64,000 bases of DNA from NCBI GenBank assembly GCA_902168105.1, contig CABHOY010000075.1:310001-374000 (forward strand), in the 5' to 3' direction. A program made the position numbers and the translations under genes. Shown here piece after piece: positions 1 to 8,515 of the stretch. The stretch is from an uncultured Flavihumibacter sp. Its GTDB lineage: Bacteria > Bacteroidota > Bacteroidia > Chitinophagales > Chitinophagaceae. Each line of letters starts with the position of its first letter. Positions within the stretch are counted from its first letter, which is position 1. The notes under the pieces are model-generated. The model had not been told where the DNA came from. It was given only the letters and a program-made list of their open reading frames with translations, and made no database searches.

Positions 1-152
1 TTTATGGCATTTTCCAGGTCGTCAGCAAAGATCCGGCAACTTACCTGCAGCTCATTTTTTGACTTATCATGTGCTATTTCAGTGACGCTTACATAGAAAG
101 GATGGAAAGACGCCCATGCCGTAATCAACCATTTAAATAATAATACCCCCAC
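1..152 (-). CDS. DUF6702-like protein, N-terminal part (cut by window edge)
   Basis: An open frame runs on the minus strand from a GTG at 152 to the window edge, about 50 residues. It reads a short hydrophobic start followed by a FHPFYVSVTEI segment and a SCRIFADDLE segment. From memory of the family these are hallmarks of the DUF6702 proteins of Bacteroidota, whose function is unknown. No in-frame ATG lies upstream before a stop, so GTG is the only start I can offer; an AGG a few bases before it could serve as a weak ribosome site. It is divergent from the HupE-like gene at 223. Confidence 0.65.
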   Translation of the reverse strand, partial: MGVLLFKWLITAWASFHPFYVSVTEIAHDKSKNELQVSCRIFADDLENAI

Positions 153-222
153 TTGCCTAAAAAATTTTAAATTTTAAAATGACCTTTGTATAATTACTGA
201 AACTGGCAACAAATATAGGTTA

Positions 223-813
223 ATGAACGAGTTTGTGATGTACTTTCAGATGGGGTGGCAGCATATTGTCGATTTGGAGGGGATGGATCATATATTATTT
301 ATTGCTGCGCTATGTGCTGTATACCTGCTGAACGACTGGAGAAAAGTATTGGTGCTGGTCACGGCTTTTACGATAGGGCACTCTATTACCCTTGCATTGA
401 GCGTAACGAACGTGGTTCATATCAAGAGCAGCCTGATAGAATTCCTGATACCTGTAACAATCGCTATTACTGCTTTTTCAAACATTGTAAGGAAGCAGGC
501 CGTTCCGGCGAAAATACAGATCAACTACTTTTTCGCAGGTTTTTTCGGCCTGATACATGGAATGGGTTTTTCAGGATATCTGAAAAGTTTGCTCGGGTCG
601 CAGACAAACATTGTCAAACCCTTGCTGGCCTTTAATCTGGGATTGGAATTTGGCCAGATCCTGATCGTCGCCGGCGTACTTGTACTGGCTGCTATTGTTG
701 TAAGTATCGGGCACGTTAAACGGAGGGACTGGAATCTGTTCCTTTCCTCTGCCATTTTTGGCATCTCTTTAATGATGGCCGCTGAGCGGTATAAAGAATT
801 GATGGTTAAGTAA
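223..813 (+). CDS. HupE/UreJ-like integral membrane protein
   Basis: The 196-residue protein is almost wholly hydrophobic, with about six membrane segments. It carries the conserved polar motifs of the HupE/UreJ_2 group: GMDHILF near residues 20-26, TIGHS near 50-54, GLIHGMGFS near 109-117 and FNLGLEFGQ near 137-145. The buried His, Asp and Glu residues suggest metal handling. Characterised relatives are nickel or cobalt permeases or hydrogenase accessory proteins, but the Bacteroidota branch has no proven role that I know of. No hydrogenase or urease genes are visible nearby. It precedes the M1 peptidase by about 40 bases and may be cotranscribed with it. Confidence 0.85.
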   Translation: MNEFVMYFQMGWQHIVDLEGMDHILFIAALCAVYLLNDWRKVLVLVTAFTIGHSITLALSVTNVVHIKSSLIEFLIPVTIAITAFSNIVRKQAVPAKIQINYFFAGFFGLIHGMGFSGYLKSLLGSQTNIVKPLLAFNLGLEFGQILIVAGVLVLAAIVVSIGHVKRRDWNLFLSSAIFGISLMMAAERYKELMVK

Positions 814-856
814 GCAGTATCAACCAGCTGCTAACCTTTGTAATATAGACTTGTTT

Positions 857-3184
857 ATGAGAAAGAAATCCTTCAAACTGGCACTGGCCCTATGCTTTAT
901 GACGGCACTGGCGCAGGCGCAAAATCCAGGTTCTAATCACGGTAACCGCTTTGAACAGCTGGGTACTATGCTGACAGATCCTAATGAATACCGCTCTGCT
1001 TCCGGAGCACCCGGTCCAAAATACTGGCAGCAGCGGGCAGACTACGACATTACCGCTACGCTGGACGATGAGCAGCAGAAGCTTACAGGTGCGGAAACTG
1101 TCACTTACTACAACAATTCGCCTGATCCACTGACTTACATCTGGCTACAGCTGGATGAAAATGAGCACGATCAGAAAAGTGATAATAATAGCTTTGATCC
1201 AAGCTCTATGTCCGATAAGATGAGCATGCGTACCGTAAATGGTATACTGGGTAATCCGGGCAGTAAGAAATTCGGGATGAATATCGTAAAGCTGACTGAC
1301 GAAAGTGGCAAGGCTTTGTCCTACACGATCAATCAGACCATGATGCGCATTGATCTGTCACAGACCCTGCAGCCGGGCCAGAAGCTCCGCTTTAAGGTAG
1401 AGTGGTGGTACAACATCTCTGACCGTATGGTTCAGGGTGGCCGCGGTGGTTATGAATACTTCGCAGAAGACAAGAACTACCTCTATACTATCACACAGTG
1501 GTATCCTCGCCTGGCGGTGTATTCCGACTTCCAGGGATGGCAGAACAAACAGTTCACCGGTCGTGGAGAGTTTGCACTGACCTTCGGCAACTTCAAGGTA
1601 AATATGAATGTACCTGCTGATCACGTGGTAGGTGCTACCGGCGAATGCCAGAACTACAAAGAGGTGCTGACCCCTGCGCAATTCCAGCGCTGGCAGCAGG
1701 CACAATCTGCAAAACAGCCGGTAGAAGTGGTAAACCTGGACGAGGCCAAGAAGTCTCTGGCAGGACATGCTACAGGCCGTAAAACATGGGTGTATGAGGC
1801 AGAGAACGTACGTGACTTCGCGCTGGTATCTTCCCGTCGCCTGGTATGGGATGCTATGGCTACCAATGTGGAAGGCAAGAAAGTAATGGCGATGTCATAT
1901 TATGGCCCTGAAGCTTATCCGCTATATAACCGTTACTCTACCAAAGTTGTAGCGCACACTGTTAAAACGTATTCCAAACATACTATTCCTTACCCTTATC
2001 CGGTGGCTATCTCTGTAGAAGCTGCAAATGGTATGGAATATCCGATGATCTGTTTCAACTATGGTCGTGCCGAGAAGGATGGTACCTATTCAGAAAGCAC
2101 TAAGAACGGTATGATCGGTGTGATCATTCACGAAGTGGGACATAACTTCTTCCCGATGATCGTAAACTCTGACGAACGCCAGTGGACATGGATGGATGAA
2201 GGTCTGAATACTTTCTGCCAGTTCCTGACCGAGCAGGAGTGGGATAATAACTTCCCTTCCAACCGCGGACCAGCATACAAGATCACCGATTACATGAAGA
2301 TGCCGAAAGATCAGCTGGAACCTATTATGGTTAACTCTGAGAATATCGTGCAGTTTGGACCGAATGCTTACGCAAAACCTGCTACCGGCTTAAATATCCT
2401 GCGTGAAACAATAATGGGCAGGGAACTGTTCGATTTCTCTTTCCGTGAATATGCACGCAGATGGGCATTTAAGCATCCTACTCCTGCTGACTTCTTCCGT
2501 ACAATGGAAGACGCTTCTGCTGTAGATCTGGATTGGTTCTGGCGTGGTTGGTTCTTTGGTATTGAGCCTGTTGATATCTCCCTTGATAGTGTGAAATTAT
2601 TCCGCTTAGATACAAAAGAACCGCAGATCAGCAAGGCTGAAGCAAAAGCAAAATATGATCGTAGTGCAGATCATATCTCCCGTGCACGTAACAAGGCCGA
2701 GGGTATGAAGTTTGCCGTAGACCAGGATACTGCCCTGCAGGATTTCTATGTTAAATGGGATCGCTTTGAAGTTACTCCGGAAGACAAAACAACTTATGAT
2801 GCATTCTATGCTGGTCTGTCACCGGAAGAAAAACGTCTGTACGACAGCGAGAAGAACTTCTACGAAGTATCTTTCTCCAATGTAGGAGGGCTGCCAATGC
2901 CATTGATCATTGAGTGGACATATGCAGATGGTACGAAGGAAACTGACCGTATTTCCGCTTACATCTGGCGTAAGAGCGAGCAGCATATCTCCAAGGTATT
3001 TGCAAAAGATAAAGAGGTTGTAGCTATCAAACTGGACCCTCAACGTGAAACTGCTGATATCGATGAGTCCAACAATAGCTGGCCGCGTGTCGCAGCACCT
3101 TCCCGTTTCGAATTGTTCCGTCAGTCACAGAGCGTACGTGGTGCGTCTGTAGGTGGTAACCCAATGCAGAAAGCGAAGAAATAA
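857..3184 (+). CDS. Secreted M1-family zinc metallopeptidase
   Basis: The protein has 775 residues from the ATG at 857; a TTG six bases upstream is less likely because the signal peptide fits the ATG (charged MRKKSF, hydrophobic core, AQAQ cleavage region). The zinc site of gluzincins is complete: HEVGH at residues 425-429 and the third ligand Glu448 within WMDEGLN, which gives HEXXH-X18-E. A GMEYP motif upstream stands in for the GXMEN exopeptidase motif of classical M1 aminopeptidases, so substrate choice may differ. It probably acts in the periplasm or outside the cell. A strong hairpin terminator follows. Confidence 0.92.
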   Translation: MRKKSFKLALALCFMTALAQAQNPGSNHGNRFEQLGTMLTDPNEYRSASGAPGPKYWQQRADYDITATLDDEQQKLTGAETVTYYNNSPDPLTYIWLQLDENEHDQKSDNNSFDPSSMSDKMSMRTVNGILGNPGSKKFGMNIVKLTDESGKALSYTINQTMMRIDLSQTLQPGQKLRFKVEWWYNISDRMVQGGRGGYEYFAEDKNYLYTITQWYPRLAVYSDFQGWQNKQFTGRGEFALTFGNFKVNMNVPADHVVGATGECQNYKEVLTPAQFQRWQQAQSAKQPVEVVNLDEAKKSLAGHATGRKTWVYEAENVRDFALVSSRRLVWDAMATNVEGKKVMAMSYYGPEAYPLYNRYSTKVVAHTVKTYSKHTIPYPYPVAISVEAANGMEYPMICFNYGRAEKDGTYSESTKNGMIGVIIHEVGHNFFPMIVNSDERQWTWMDEGLNTFCQFLTEQEWDNNFPSNRGPAYKITDYMKMPKDQLEPIMVNSENIVQFGPNAYAKPATGLNILRETIMGRELFDFSFREYARRWAFKHPTPADFFRTMEDASAVDLDWFWRGWFFGIEPVDISLDSVKLFRLDTKEPQISKAEAKAKYDRSADHISRARNKAEGMKFAVDQDTALQDFYVKWDRFEVTPEDKTTYDAFYAGLSPEEKRLYDSEKNFYEVSFSNVGGLPMPLIIEWTYADGTKETDRISAYIWRKSEQHISKVFAKDKEVVAIKLDPQRETADIDESNNSWPRVAAPSRFELFRQSQSVRGASVGGNPMQKAKK

Positions 3185-3203
3185 AAGATCAACATAAATG
3201 ATC

Positions 3204-3248
3204 ATAAAGAGAAATGCCGCGAAAGTTCTTCGCGGCATTTCTCTTTAT
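3204..3248. terminator. Strong bidirectional terminator hairpin
   Basis: A perfect 20-bp stem (3204-3223 with 3229-3248) surrounds a 5-nt loop and is GC-rich near the loop. It separates the convergent M1 peptidase and the Arc-like gene and overlaps the stop codon of the latter, so it can serve both strands. A T-run follows on the plus strand. Confidence 0.9.
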
Positions 3249-3433
3249 TTTTTACTAGGTTTTTCCTTGTCCGTAGGTCCTTTTTTCGGCGTTCTTCCAG
3301 CCTCTTTCAGGGCGCGGTGGATGATCCACTCCAGTTGACCATTAATGCTCCTGAACTCATCCCCAGCCCACTTTTCCAGTGCATCATAAGTCTGACTGTC
3401 GATCCTTAATACAAATGATTTCTTATCCGCCAT
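3245..3433 (-). CDS. Arc/MetJ-like ribbon-helix-helix DNA-binding protein
   Basis: This 62-residue protein starts MADKKSFVLRID, a predicted beta strand of the kind that contacts DNA in the ribbon-helix-helix fold, followed by two helices (YDALEKWAGDEF and INGQLEWIIHRALKEAG). The tail is lysine-rich and probably flexible. Such proteins are usually dimeric repressors. It lies 16 bases downstream of the SPFH gene on the same strand, so the two form an operon. A perfect palindrome upstream of that operon (4337-4361) is an obvious candidate for its own operator. No toxin partner is visible. Confidence 0.82.
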   Translation of the reverse strand: MADKKSFVLRIDSQTYDALEKWAGDEFRSINGQLEWIIHRALKEAGRTPKKGPTDKEKPSKK

Positions 3434-3449
3434 ACCGCAAATTTACAGA

Positions 3450-4325
3450 TTATTGATGCAGCGTACCGGTATTGACAACTGGTGACACTTTCGATTCTCC
3501 GCAAAGTACTACCAGCAGGTTCGATACCATGGCTGCTTTGCGTTCTTCGTCCAGCACTACGATCTCTTTCTGTGATAGCCTGTCCAGTGCAAGTTCCACC
3601 ATACCAACAGCACCTTCAACGATCTTGGTACGGGCAGCGACGATAGCCGTCGCCTGCTGGCGTTGCAACATCGCGCCTGCTATTTCAGGTGCATAAGCCA
3701 GATGACTGATACGTGCTTCCAATACAGTGATACCTGCCGGTCCGAGACGTTCATTCAGCTCTTTTTCAAGCATTTCATTTACTTTATCGCCGCCATCACG
3801 CAGGGTGATATCCGGCTCTGCACCTTCGTCTTCCATCCTGTCATATGGGTAGCTTACTGCAAGGTGACGCACAGCTGCTTCGCTCTGTATGTTCACATAT
3901 TGCAGATAGTTGTCTACTTCGAAGGATGCTTTATAAGTATCGCTCACCCTCCATACAATAACAGCAGCAATTTCGATAGGATTACCCAGTTTGTCATTCA
4001 CTTTTAACTGCTGTCCATTGAGGTTATGCGCTCTTAAGGACAGATGTACTGTCTTATACAGCGGGTTGACCCACATCAGACCGTTTTCCTTAACCGTGCC
4101 GATATACTTACCAAAGAAGGTCAATACGCGTGAGTGATTGGGGTTCACGATCAGTATACCTTTCACCAGGAAGATAAAGGCAATGAAAAAAATGGCGGCC
4201 AGGAAGAAAAAGCCAGAATTCCCTGTTTGTCCCATCATTACAAAAAATACGATGGATAAAGGAAGGGTGACTAGGGCCATAACAATAGCGAGGTAGCCCG
4301 ATACAGGCTTAATGATCTTTTCCAT
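3450..4325 (-). CDS. SPFH (band 7 / prohibitin-like) membrane protein
   Basis: The 291-residue protein begins with two hydrophobic segments (about residues 8-30 and 38-60), then an SPFH domain with [18 protein letters not shown] and [14 protein letters not shown], and an Ala/Glu-rich helical stretch late in the protein ([20 protein letters not shown]). SPFH proteins form large membrane-associated oligomers that scaffold proteases or membrane microdomains. No NfeD-type partner is next to it; the only operon partner is the Arc-like repressor downstream. The start is the ATG at 4325, 12 bases from the palindrome that covers the promoter region. Confidence 0.88.
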   Translation of the reverse strand: MEKIIKPVSGYLAIVMALVTLPLSIVFFVMMGQTGNSGFFFLAAIFFIAFIFLVKGILIVNPNHSRVLTFFGKYIGTVKENGLMWVNPLYKTVHLSLRAHNLNGQQLKVNDKLGNPIEIAAVIVWRVSDTYKASFEVDNYLQYVNIQSEAAVRHLAVSYPYDRMEDEGAEPDITLRDGGDKVNEMLEKELNERLGPAGITVLEARISHLAYAPEIAGAMLQRQQATAIVAARTKIVEGAVGMVELALDRLSQKEIVVLDEERKAAMVSNLLVVLCGESKVSPVVNTGTLHQ

Positions 4326-4336
4326 AAGTAGTGTTG

Positions 4337-4361
4337 TTTTGATATCATTATGATATCAAAA
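4337..4361 (-). promoter_or_regulatory. Palindromic operator candidate over the SPFH promoter
   Basis: The arms TTTTGATATCA (4337-4347) and TGATATCAAAA (4351-4361) are perfect inverted repeats around TTA. On the minus strand the sequence TACTTTTG (4365-4358) fits the Bacteroidota -7 element TAnnTTTG and overlaps one arm. A bound repressor would therefore block transcription of the SPFH/Arc operon. I infer autoregulation by the Arc-like protein; no clear -33 element is seen. Confidence 0.6.
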
Positions 4362-4440
4362 GTAATCAAAAGAATTCGAATTTGAGCTAATAATTTGCAG
4401 GCATCGTCTAAAGGGATTATTTTAAAGCAAAATTCTGGTT

Positions 4441-5253
4441 ATGAAGTATATAATGGGAACGCTGTTGATATTAAGCGGTTTTTTGACTACAAAGGCCGCC
4501 AGTGTGGACACAATCGCCATCTTTAGCAATGCTATGCATAAGAGTATCAAGTGTGTAGTGGTAACGCCTGATAGTTATAAAGAAAAGCAGGAACATTATC
4601 CTGTAGTATACATCCTGCACGGTCATAGCGGGAACTATAGCGACTATGTAAAAAAGATCCCGGCAATTGTGGCCATGGCGGACGTTTATCAGGAAATACT
4701 GGTTTTCCCTGATGGAGATTTTAACAGCTGGTACCTGGACAGTCCTGTGGATAGCACCGTGCGTTTTGAGACATATGTTGGTAAAGAGATCCCATCCTGG
4801 GTGGATCAGCACTACCGTACGAAAGCTTCCCGTAAGTATCGCGCTATTACCGGTCTGAGTATGGGCGGACATGGAGCATTATACCTGGCTATCCGTCATC
4901 AGGATACTTTTGGCGCTGCAGGTAGCATGAGCGGGGGAGTGGACTTTCGCCCTTTCCCTAATAACTGGCAATTGGCAGCAAAGTTGGGAGTTTACAGAGG
5001 GCATGAAAACAACTGGGATCAAAACGTGGTAGTAAACCAATTATCAGGTTTAAAGAACGATTCCCTCTCATTGATCATTGACTGTGGAGTAAAGGATTTT
5101 TTCATCGATGTGAACCGTCAGTTACATCAGCGTTTACTCGAACAGGGTATTTCTCATGATTATATCGAACGCGAGGGAGGACATAGCTGGGACTACTGGA
5201 GCAATTCAATCATGTATCAGTTATTTTACTTTAACAGGTTTTTTAAAAAGTAG
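4441..5253 (+). CDS. Secreted alpha/beta-hydrolase esterase (esterase D / antigen 85 type)
   Basis: The 270-residue protein has a signal peptide (residues 1 to about 20) and the esterase fold of the XynC/EstD/antigen 85 group. The nucleophile elbow GLSMGG places the serine at 140, the probable acid is Asp219 in CGVKDFF, and His248 in GGHSWDYW completes the triad. YILHGHSG near the start supplies the oxyanion-hole region. Relatives hydrolyse carbohydrate-linked esters or S-formylglutathione; a signal peptide favours an extracytoplasmic ester substrate. It appears monocistronic, with a strong terminator downstream. Confidence 0.88.
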   Translation: MKYIMGTLLILSGFLTTKAASVDTIAIFSNAMHKSIKCVVVTPDSYKEKQEHYPVVYILHGHSGNYSDYVKKIPAIVAMADVYQEILVFPDGDFNSWYLDSPVDSTVRFETYVGKEIPSWVDQHYRTKASRKYRAITGLSMGGHGALYLAIRHQDTFGAAGSMSGGVDFRPFPNNWQLAAKLGVYRGHENNWDQNVVVNQLSGLKNDSLSLIIDCGVKDFFIDVNRQLHQRLLEQGISHDYIEREGGHSWDYWSNSIMYQLFYFNRFFKK

Positions 5254-5278
5254 TAAGTATTATACAGACTTAAATACT

Positions 5279-5333
5279 CCTGAATGAATAAAAAGAAGAT
5301 CCTTTCAATGGATCTTTTTTTTATTCATTCAGG
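5279..5333 (+). terminator. Rho-independent terminator after the esterase
   Basis: A long inverted repeat begins CCTGAATGAATAAAAAG and ends with its complement; GATCC/GGATC pairs close to a 7-nt loop. The right arm contains a run of eight T residues. The remainder of the gap to 5537 is AT-rich and holds no gene that I can see. Confidence 0.85.
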
Positions 5334-5536
5334 AAAAAATCTGATATTGCTTATCATTCGACATATGTAACCATTGTCCCAAAAAAATACGGCATTATGC
5401 CATCCTCACAAATTGATTCCCTGAATATTAATTAAAGATGATTGTTATCTATTCAACAATAGTTACACTTCAACACTGTCTTGATGTGTGATTTATTGAT
5501 GAATCAGTTTTTATTAATTTAATTAAATGAAAGTTT

Positions 5537-5809
5537 ATGAATGCATTAATGGAAAGTAAAAAGCAAACAATTGTAAATTTTTTCGAGGGAACTTCAAACG
5601 ACTATTGGAAAACGTTGGGGGAAATAGCGGCTTCCACAAGGATTACGTTAGATGACGTGGTGACAATAATCTTTTCTTCAAAAGAGTTTGTGAAATCATC
5701 ATATAGCGCAGAAAATGGGCAACCAGTTTTTACTACTCGTAAAGTATTCGAGGAGAGGGCTCCTTTCTGGACTAAATTATTGGGGACTCTCAGAAATAGA
5801 ATAGATTAA
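5537..5809 (+). CDS. Hypothetical protein, possible winged-helix fold
   Basis: I do not recognise this 90-residue protein. It is soluble, mixed in charge, with predicted helices (WKTLGEIAASTR and LDDVVTIIFSS) followed by a short beta-like GQPVFTTRKVFEE segment, a pattern compatible with a small winged helix. It has no signal peptide. The gene lies in an AT-rich stretch and is 16 bases upstream of a small membrane protein gene with which it shares a terminator, so they probably form a two-gene operon. Confidence 0.6.
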   Translation: MNALMESKKQTIVNFFEGTSNDYWKTLGEIAASTRITLDDVVTIIFSSKEFVKSSYSAENGQPVFTTRKVFEERAPFWTKLLGTLRNRID

Positions 5810-5825
5810 GATATTCCACAACTAT

Positions 5826-6140
5826 ATGACATTTTTACAATCTCCAATTGGTTGTTGCATGTTGGGCGCAATAGCAGTTCAATTATTGCAAATAGTGGAA
5901 ACATCAAGACTTCCAGCTTTTGAAAAAACAAATTATCAATCAATTCGATTCTATGTTACGGCAGTTGCATCCATTGTCATAGCCATAATTGTTGGATTTA
6001 TTTATTTCGATGGCGAATATACCAGCTATAATCGTATCGTGTATTTTCATACTGGAGCGTCTTCTCCTCTTTTAGTTCGGACTTTGACTAGCACATTACG
6101 CAATGTTGTGAGTCCCAGACCGAAAAAATCAAAATCATAA
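5826..6140 (+). CDS. Small two-segment membrane protein, unknown
   Basis: The 104-residue protein has hydrophobic segments at about residues 8-24 (GCCMLGAIAVQLL) and 45-65 (VTAVASIVIAIIVGFIYF) and a basic C-terminus (RPKKSKS). I cannot assign a family. It follows the 90-residue hypothetical gene by 16 bases, and its stop codon is inside the left arm of the terminator. The pairing of a small soluble and a small membrane protein suggests a joint role, but nothing in the sequence says which. Confidence 0.6.
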   Translation: MTFLQSPIGCCMLGAIAVQLLQIVETSRLPAFEKTNYQSIRFYVTAVASIVIAIIVGFIYFDGEYTSYNRIVYFHTGASSPLLVRTLTSTLRNVVSPRPKKSKS

Positions 6141-6172
6141 CAGGGTGTATCAGGAAAGATACACCCTGTTAT
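6137..6172. terminator. Terminator hairpin of the small two-gene operon
   Basis: A perfect stem of about 15 bp (6137-6151 with 6158-6172) contains CAGGGTGTATC and its complement around the loop AGGAAA. It overlaps the stop codon of the upstream gene. Confidence 0.85.
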
Positions 6173-6202
6173 AATACTATCTTGTCTGAATCAGATGCTG
6201 AT

Positions 6203-6224
6203 CAAGTCCACCTCAAGTCCACCT
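6203..6224. repeat. Two-copy tandem 11-mer
   Basis: CAAGTCCACCT occurs twice in a row (6203-6213 and 6214-6224) in the 226-base gap between the small operon and the lipoprotein gene. It may be a replication slippage product; no function is apparent. Confidence 0.5.
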
Positions 6225-6366
6225 TCACTCCACCCTAAAGCCATGTACAATACGGGGGTTAAGTAGCCATACGTCGGACTTTTCTCTGATATTAGCCGGT
6301 AAGAGACAGTGTGAAATCCAGCGATGTTAAAATAACATTATTGTGCTGTCTCAGGAAATGCTACTA

Positions 6367-8283
6367 TTAGTGAGTGGCATTCAACGGCTTAAATGATAAC
6401 ACACCCACAATTTCCTTCAACCTCGACTTCCCACAGCCTTTTTTTACCAGCAATTCCAGGTCTTCCGCCCTTCTGGCCAGGTCATTGAACGTCCATTGGA
6501 TAGGCGAACCCGTTGGTCTGCCCGCAGGGTCAGTTACCCGGAACAAGCCGTCCGGCTGAGATGGATCGCCCGTCAGAAAGGCCGCCAGGGTCGGCTTGGT
6601 ACCAAAAGGTTTCGGCGCTATCTGCAGGAAAGGATCATGGGAAACACCAACAGGATCGTTAATGAGGTTACCCACGGATGTACGCGCTTCTCCACCATGA
6701 CAACCACTACAGGTATTCACTGAAAGAAGATGACGTACAGTATCATTTGTAATGAAAGCCGGACCTGAAGTAGTAGAAGCATCCCAGAAATGACCGGCAG
6801 TAACGGTATGTGCCTTGCCTCCCAGGAAGTTCAATGAACTGATTGGATCGACGTCCGGTACGACGTAGGTCTGGTCAAGGATATCAGGTTGGTTGCTATT
6901 GGCATATACGGCCAGCACCTGCTGATTGGCGGCGGTGGCTCCTGCTATCCTGTTGAATTTCAATGCGGGTTCCTGTTTAACGGTCACCTCTTCGAAGCCG
7001 CCTTTCTTACCTATCACAAATTCTCTCAGTTCCCAGGGACGGGAAAGCGAAATTTCGTTTGTTCTAAGCTGATTTAAGCTACTTCCGTTTGGTTTGGATG
7101 GACTGGTGTTCGCGAGTGTGAACTGGTCTGTAATCGCCTGTAAAGCGCTATTATATGCACCCGTACCTGGTACCAGCAACTTCAGGTTCCACCATTGCTG
7201 GGCAAAATCGTGCAGTTCCTTACAGTTGTTTTTAGGAATACCATATTCCAGGATAGCCGTAAACCGTAGTGGCGTACAGCTGGAGCTCAGTACACCAAAC
7301 ACGAATCGGCCCTCGCCTGCATTGCTGATCTTGTAGCCGCTATTGCCACGGAGATCGAGACGGTTTACGATCGCCAGTAACCGGAAAGGAGCGAAGGTAG
7401 GATCAAAGGGAAATGTTTTCCAGTTAGCGGTCGTAATGATCGCCCCCGGATTGCTTTTCTGTAACCAGGGAAGGATCACCTGGTTGAAAATCGCAGTACG
7501 GGCAGGTACGTTATCGGTATTGATGGTTTGGGCAGCCATCCATTTTTCCAGCCACGACTGAATAAGATCTGTCACACTAATGCCAGTGGACGGTGTGTTG
7601 GCCATTTGAGTGATCAGGTGACCAAACGTCCACACTCCATTGGGATTGCCTTTTTTGGTGCAAGGGTTAAACGTGCGGTCAGGATCTTCAATCACGCCCA
7701 GGTCAGTGATCATCAAGGAGCGTGTTCTTAACTCAGGATCAGGGATCAGTTTAAACACTTCCGGATTGATGTTCGCACCTTTATCGAAATCCAGGTTCCT
7801 CACATTGTTTTCTTTCACCAGGTTATCGATCACGGTAGCAGACCTGCCTGCCCATCTGAAAAGATGCTCCCGTTTGTTCAGCTTTTCCAGGTTCGCGTCC
7901 TGGATGGCGATGAGCTCCTTTTTGAACTCCTCAAGATTTTCGTTTACGGCAATGGAGAAAACACCGTCTCCTGCATTTTCATCACCTTCATTTCCGTCAT
8001 CATGGAGGACGAGTGTTTCATCGTTCACAACAATGGAATGTACATTATCCCTGATCTGGCCGGGACGAAAAGTGGCAGTAAGCAGGACGTTGTTACCATC
8101 AACCGCTTCTTTGAGTGTTTTTACACTGATGCTGGTAGCGATAGGAGGGTTGCGTTCAAACTCAGTGACAACAGCCGGGGCCTTGACTGCGTTCTGCTCT
8201 GGCGTTTTTTTCTTGCCGCCTCCGCATGAATGAAAGACAAAAGAGGCCAGGAGTAAACCTGCCGTTAGTAGTCGGGTTGACAT
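6367..8283 (-). CDS. Lipoprotein with choice-of-anchor-type domain and c-heme motif
   Basis: The 638-residue protein has a lipoprotein signal (FVFHSC, Cys20). Residues about 45-115 (TATFRPGQIRDNVHSIVVND, then an Asp/Gly-rich LHDDGNEGDENAGDGVFSI stretch) resemble the beta-sandwich modules placed near anchors in secreted proteins. Most of the rest I cannot assign. One CSGCH motif (Cys525-His529) predicts covalent heme, so the protein may be an outer-membrane redox lipoprotein. It lies downstream of SusD pair 1 on the same strand but beyond a terminator, so it is likely an independent unit. Confidence 0.75.
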   Translation of the reverse strand: MSTRLLTAGLLLASFVFHSCGGGKKKTPEQNAVKAPAVVTEFERNPPIATSISVKTLKEAVDGNNVLLTATFRPGQIRDNVHSIVVNDETLVLHDDGNEGDENAGDGVFSIAVNENLEEFKKELIAIQDANLEKLNKREHLFRWAGRSATVIDNLVKENNVRNLDFDKGANINPEVFKLIPDPELRTRSLMITDLGVIEDPDRTFNPCTKKGNPNGVWTFGHLITQMANTPSTGISVTDLIQSWLEKWMAAQTINTDNVPARTAIFNQVILPWLQKSNPGAIITTANWKTFPFDPTFAPFRLLAIVNRLDLRGNSGYKISNAGEGRFVFGVLSSSCTPLRFTAILEYGIPKNNCKELHDFAQQWWNLKLLVPGTGAYNSALQAITDQFTLANTSPSKPNGSSLNQLRTNEISLSRPWELREFVIGKKGGFEEVTVKQEPALKFNRIAGATAANQQVLAVYANSNQPDILDQTYVVPDVDPISSLNFLGGKAHTVTAGHFWDASTTSGPAFITNDTVRHLLSVNTCSGCHGGEARTSVGNLINDPVGVSHDPFLQIAPKPFGTKPTLAAFLTGDPSQPDGLFRVTDPAGRPTGSPIQWTFNDLARRAEDLELLVKKGCGKSRLKEIVGVLSFKPLNATH

Positions 8284-8440
8284 GCTTGTAATTTTTGGGG
8301 TTTATAAAATGTTGTGTTACGTAGCTGAAAATGTTGTGGATACCATCGGTAAGGTATTGTGGTATTGGGGCCGTAAAATGATTCTGCAGTGTAAAAGTAG
8401 ATAAGAGGGGATGTAACACTATCGCAGCGCGCTAAAGAAA

Positions 8441-8467
8441 AAAGCCGGACCTAGATAGGTCCGGCTT
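8441..8467 (-). terminator. Terminator downstream of SusD 1
   Basis: The stem AAGCCGGACCT/AGGTCCGGCTT encloses a 4-nt loop. Read on the minus strand it is followed directly by a T-run, which fits an intrinsic terminator for the SusC1-SusD1 transcript. Confidence 0.85.
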
Positions 8468-8515
8468 GTTATTGCTGCTTTTTTTATAGCGGTATAGATG
8501 GCTATACGAGAATCG

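Noticed and set aside
7640-8233. A 197-codon open frame on the plus strand within the heme lipoprotein gene
   Set aside because: It is antisense to a well supported gene, has Ser/Phe-rich composition typical of a shadow frame and no recognisable motif.
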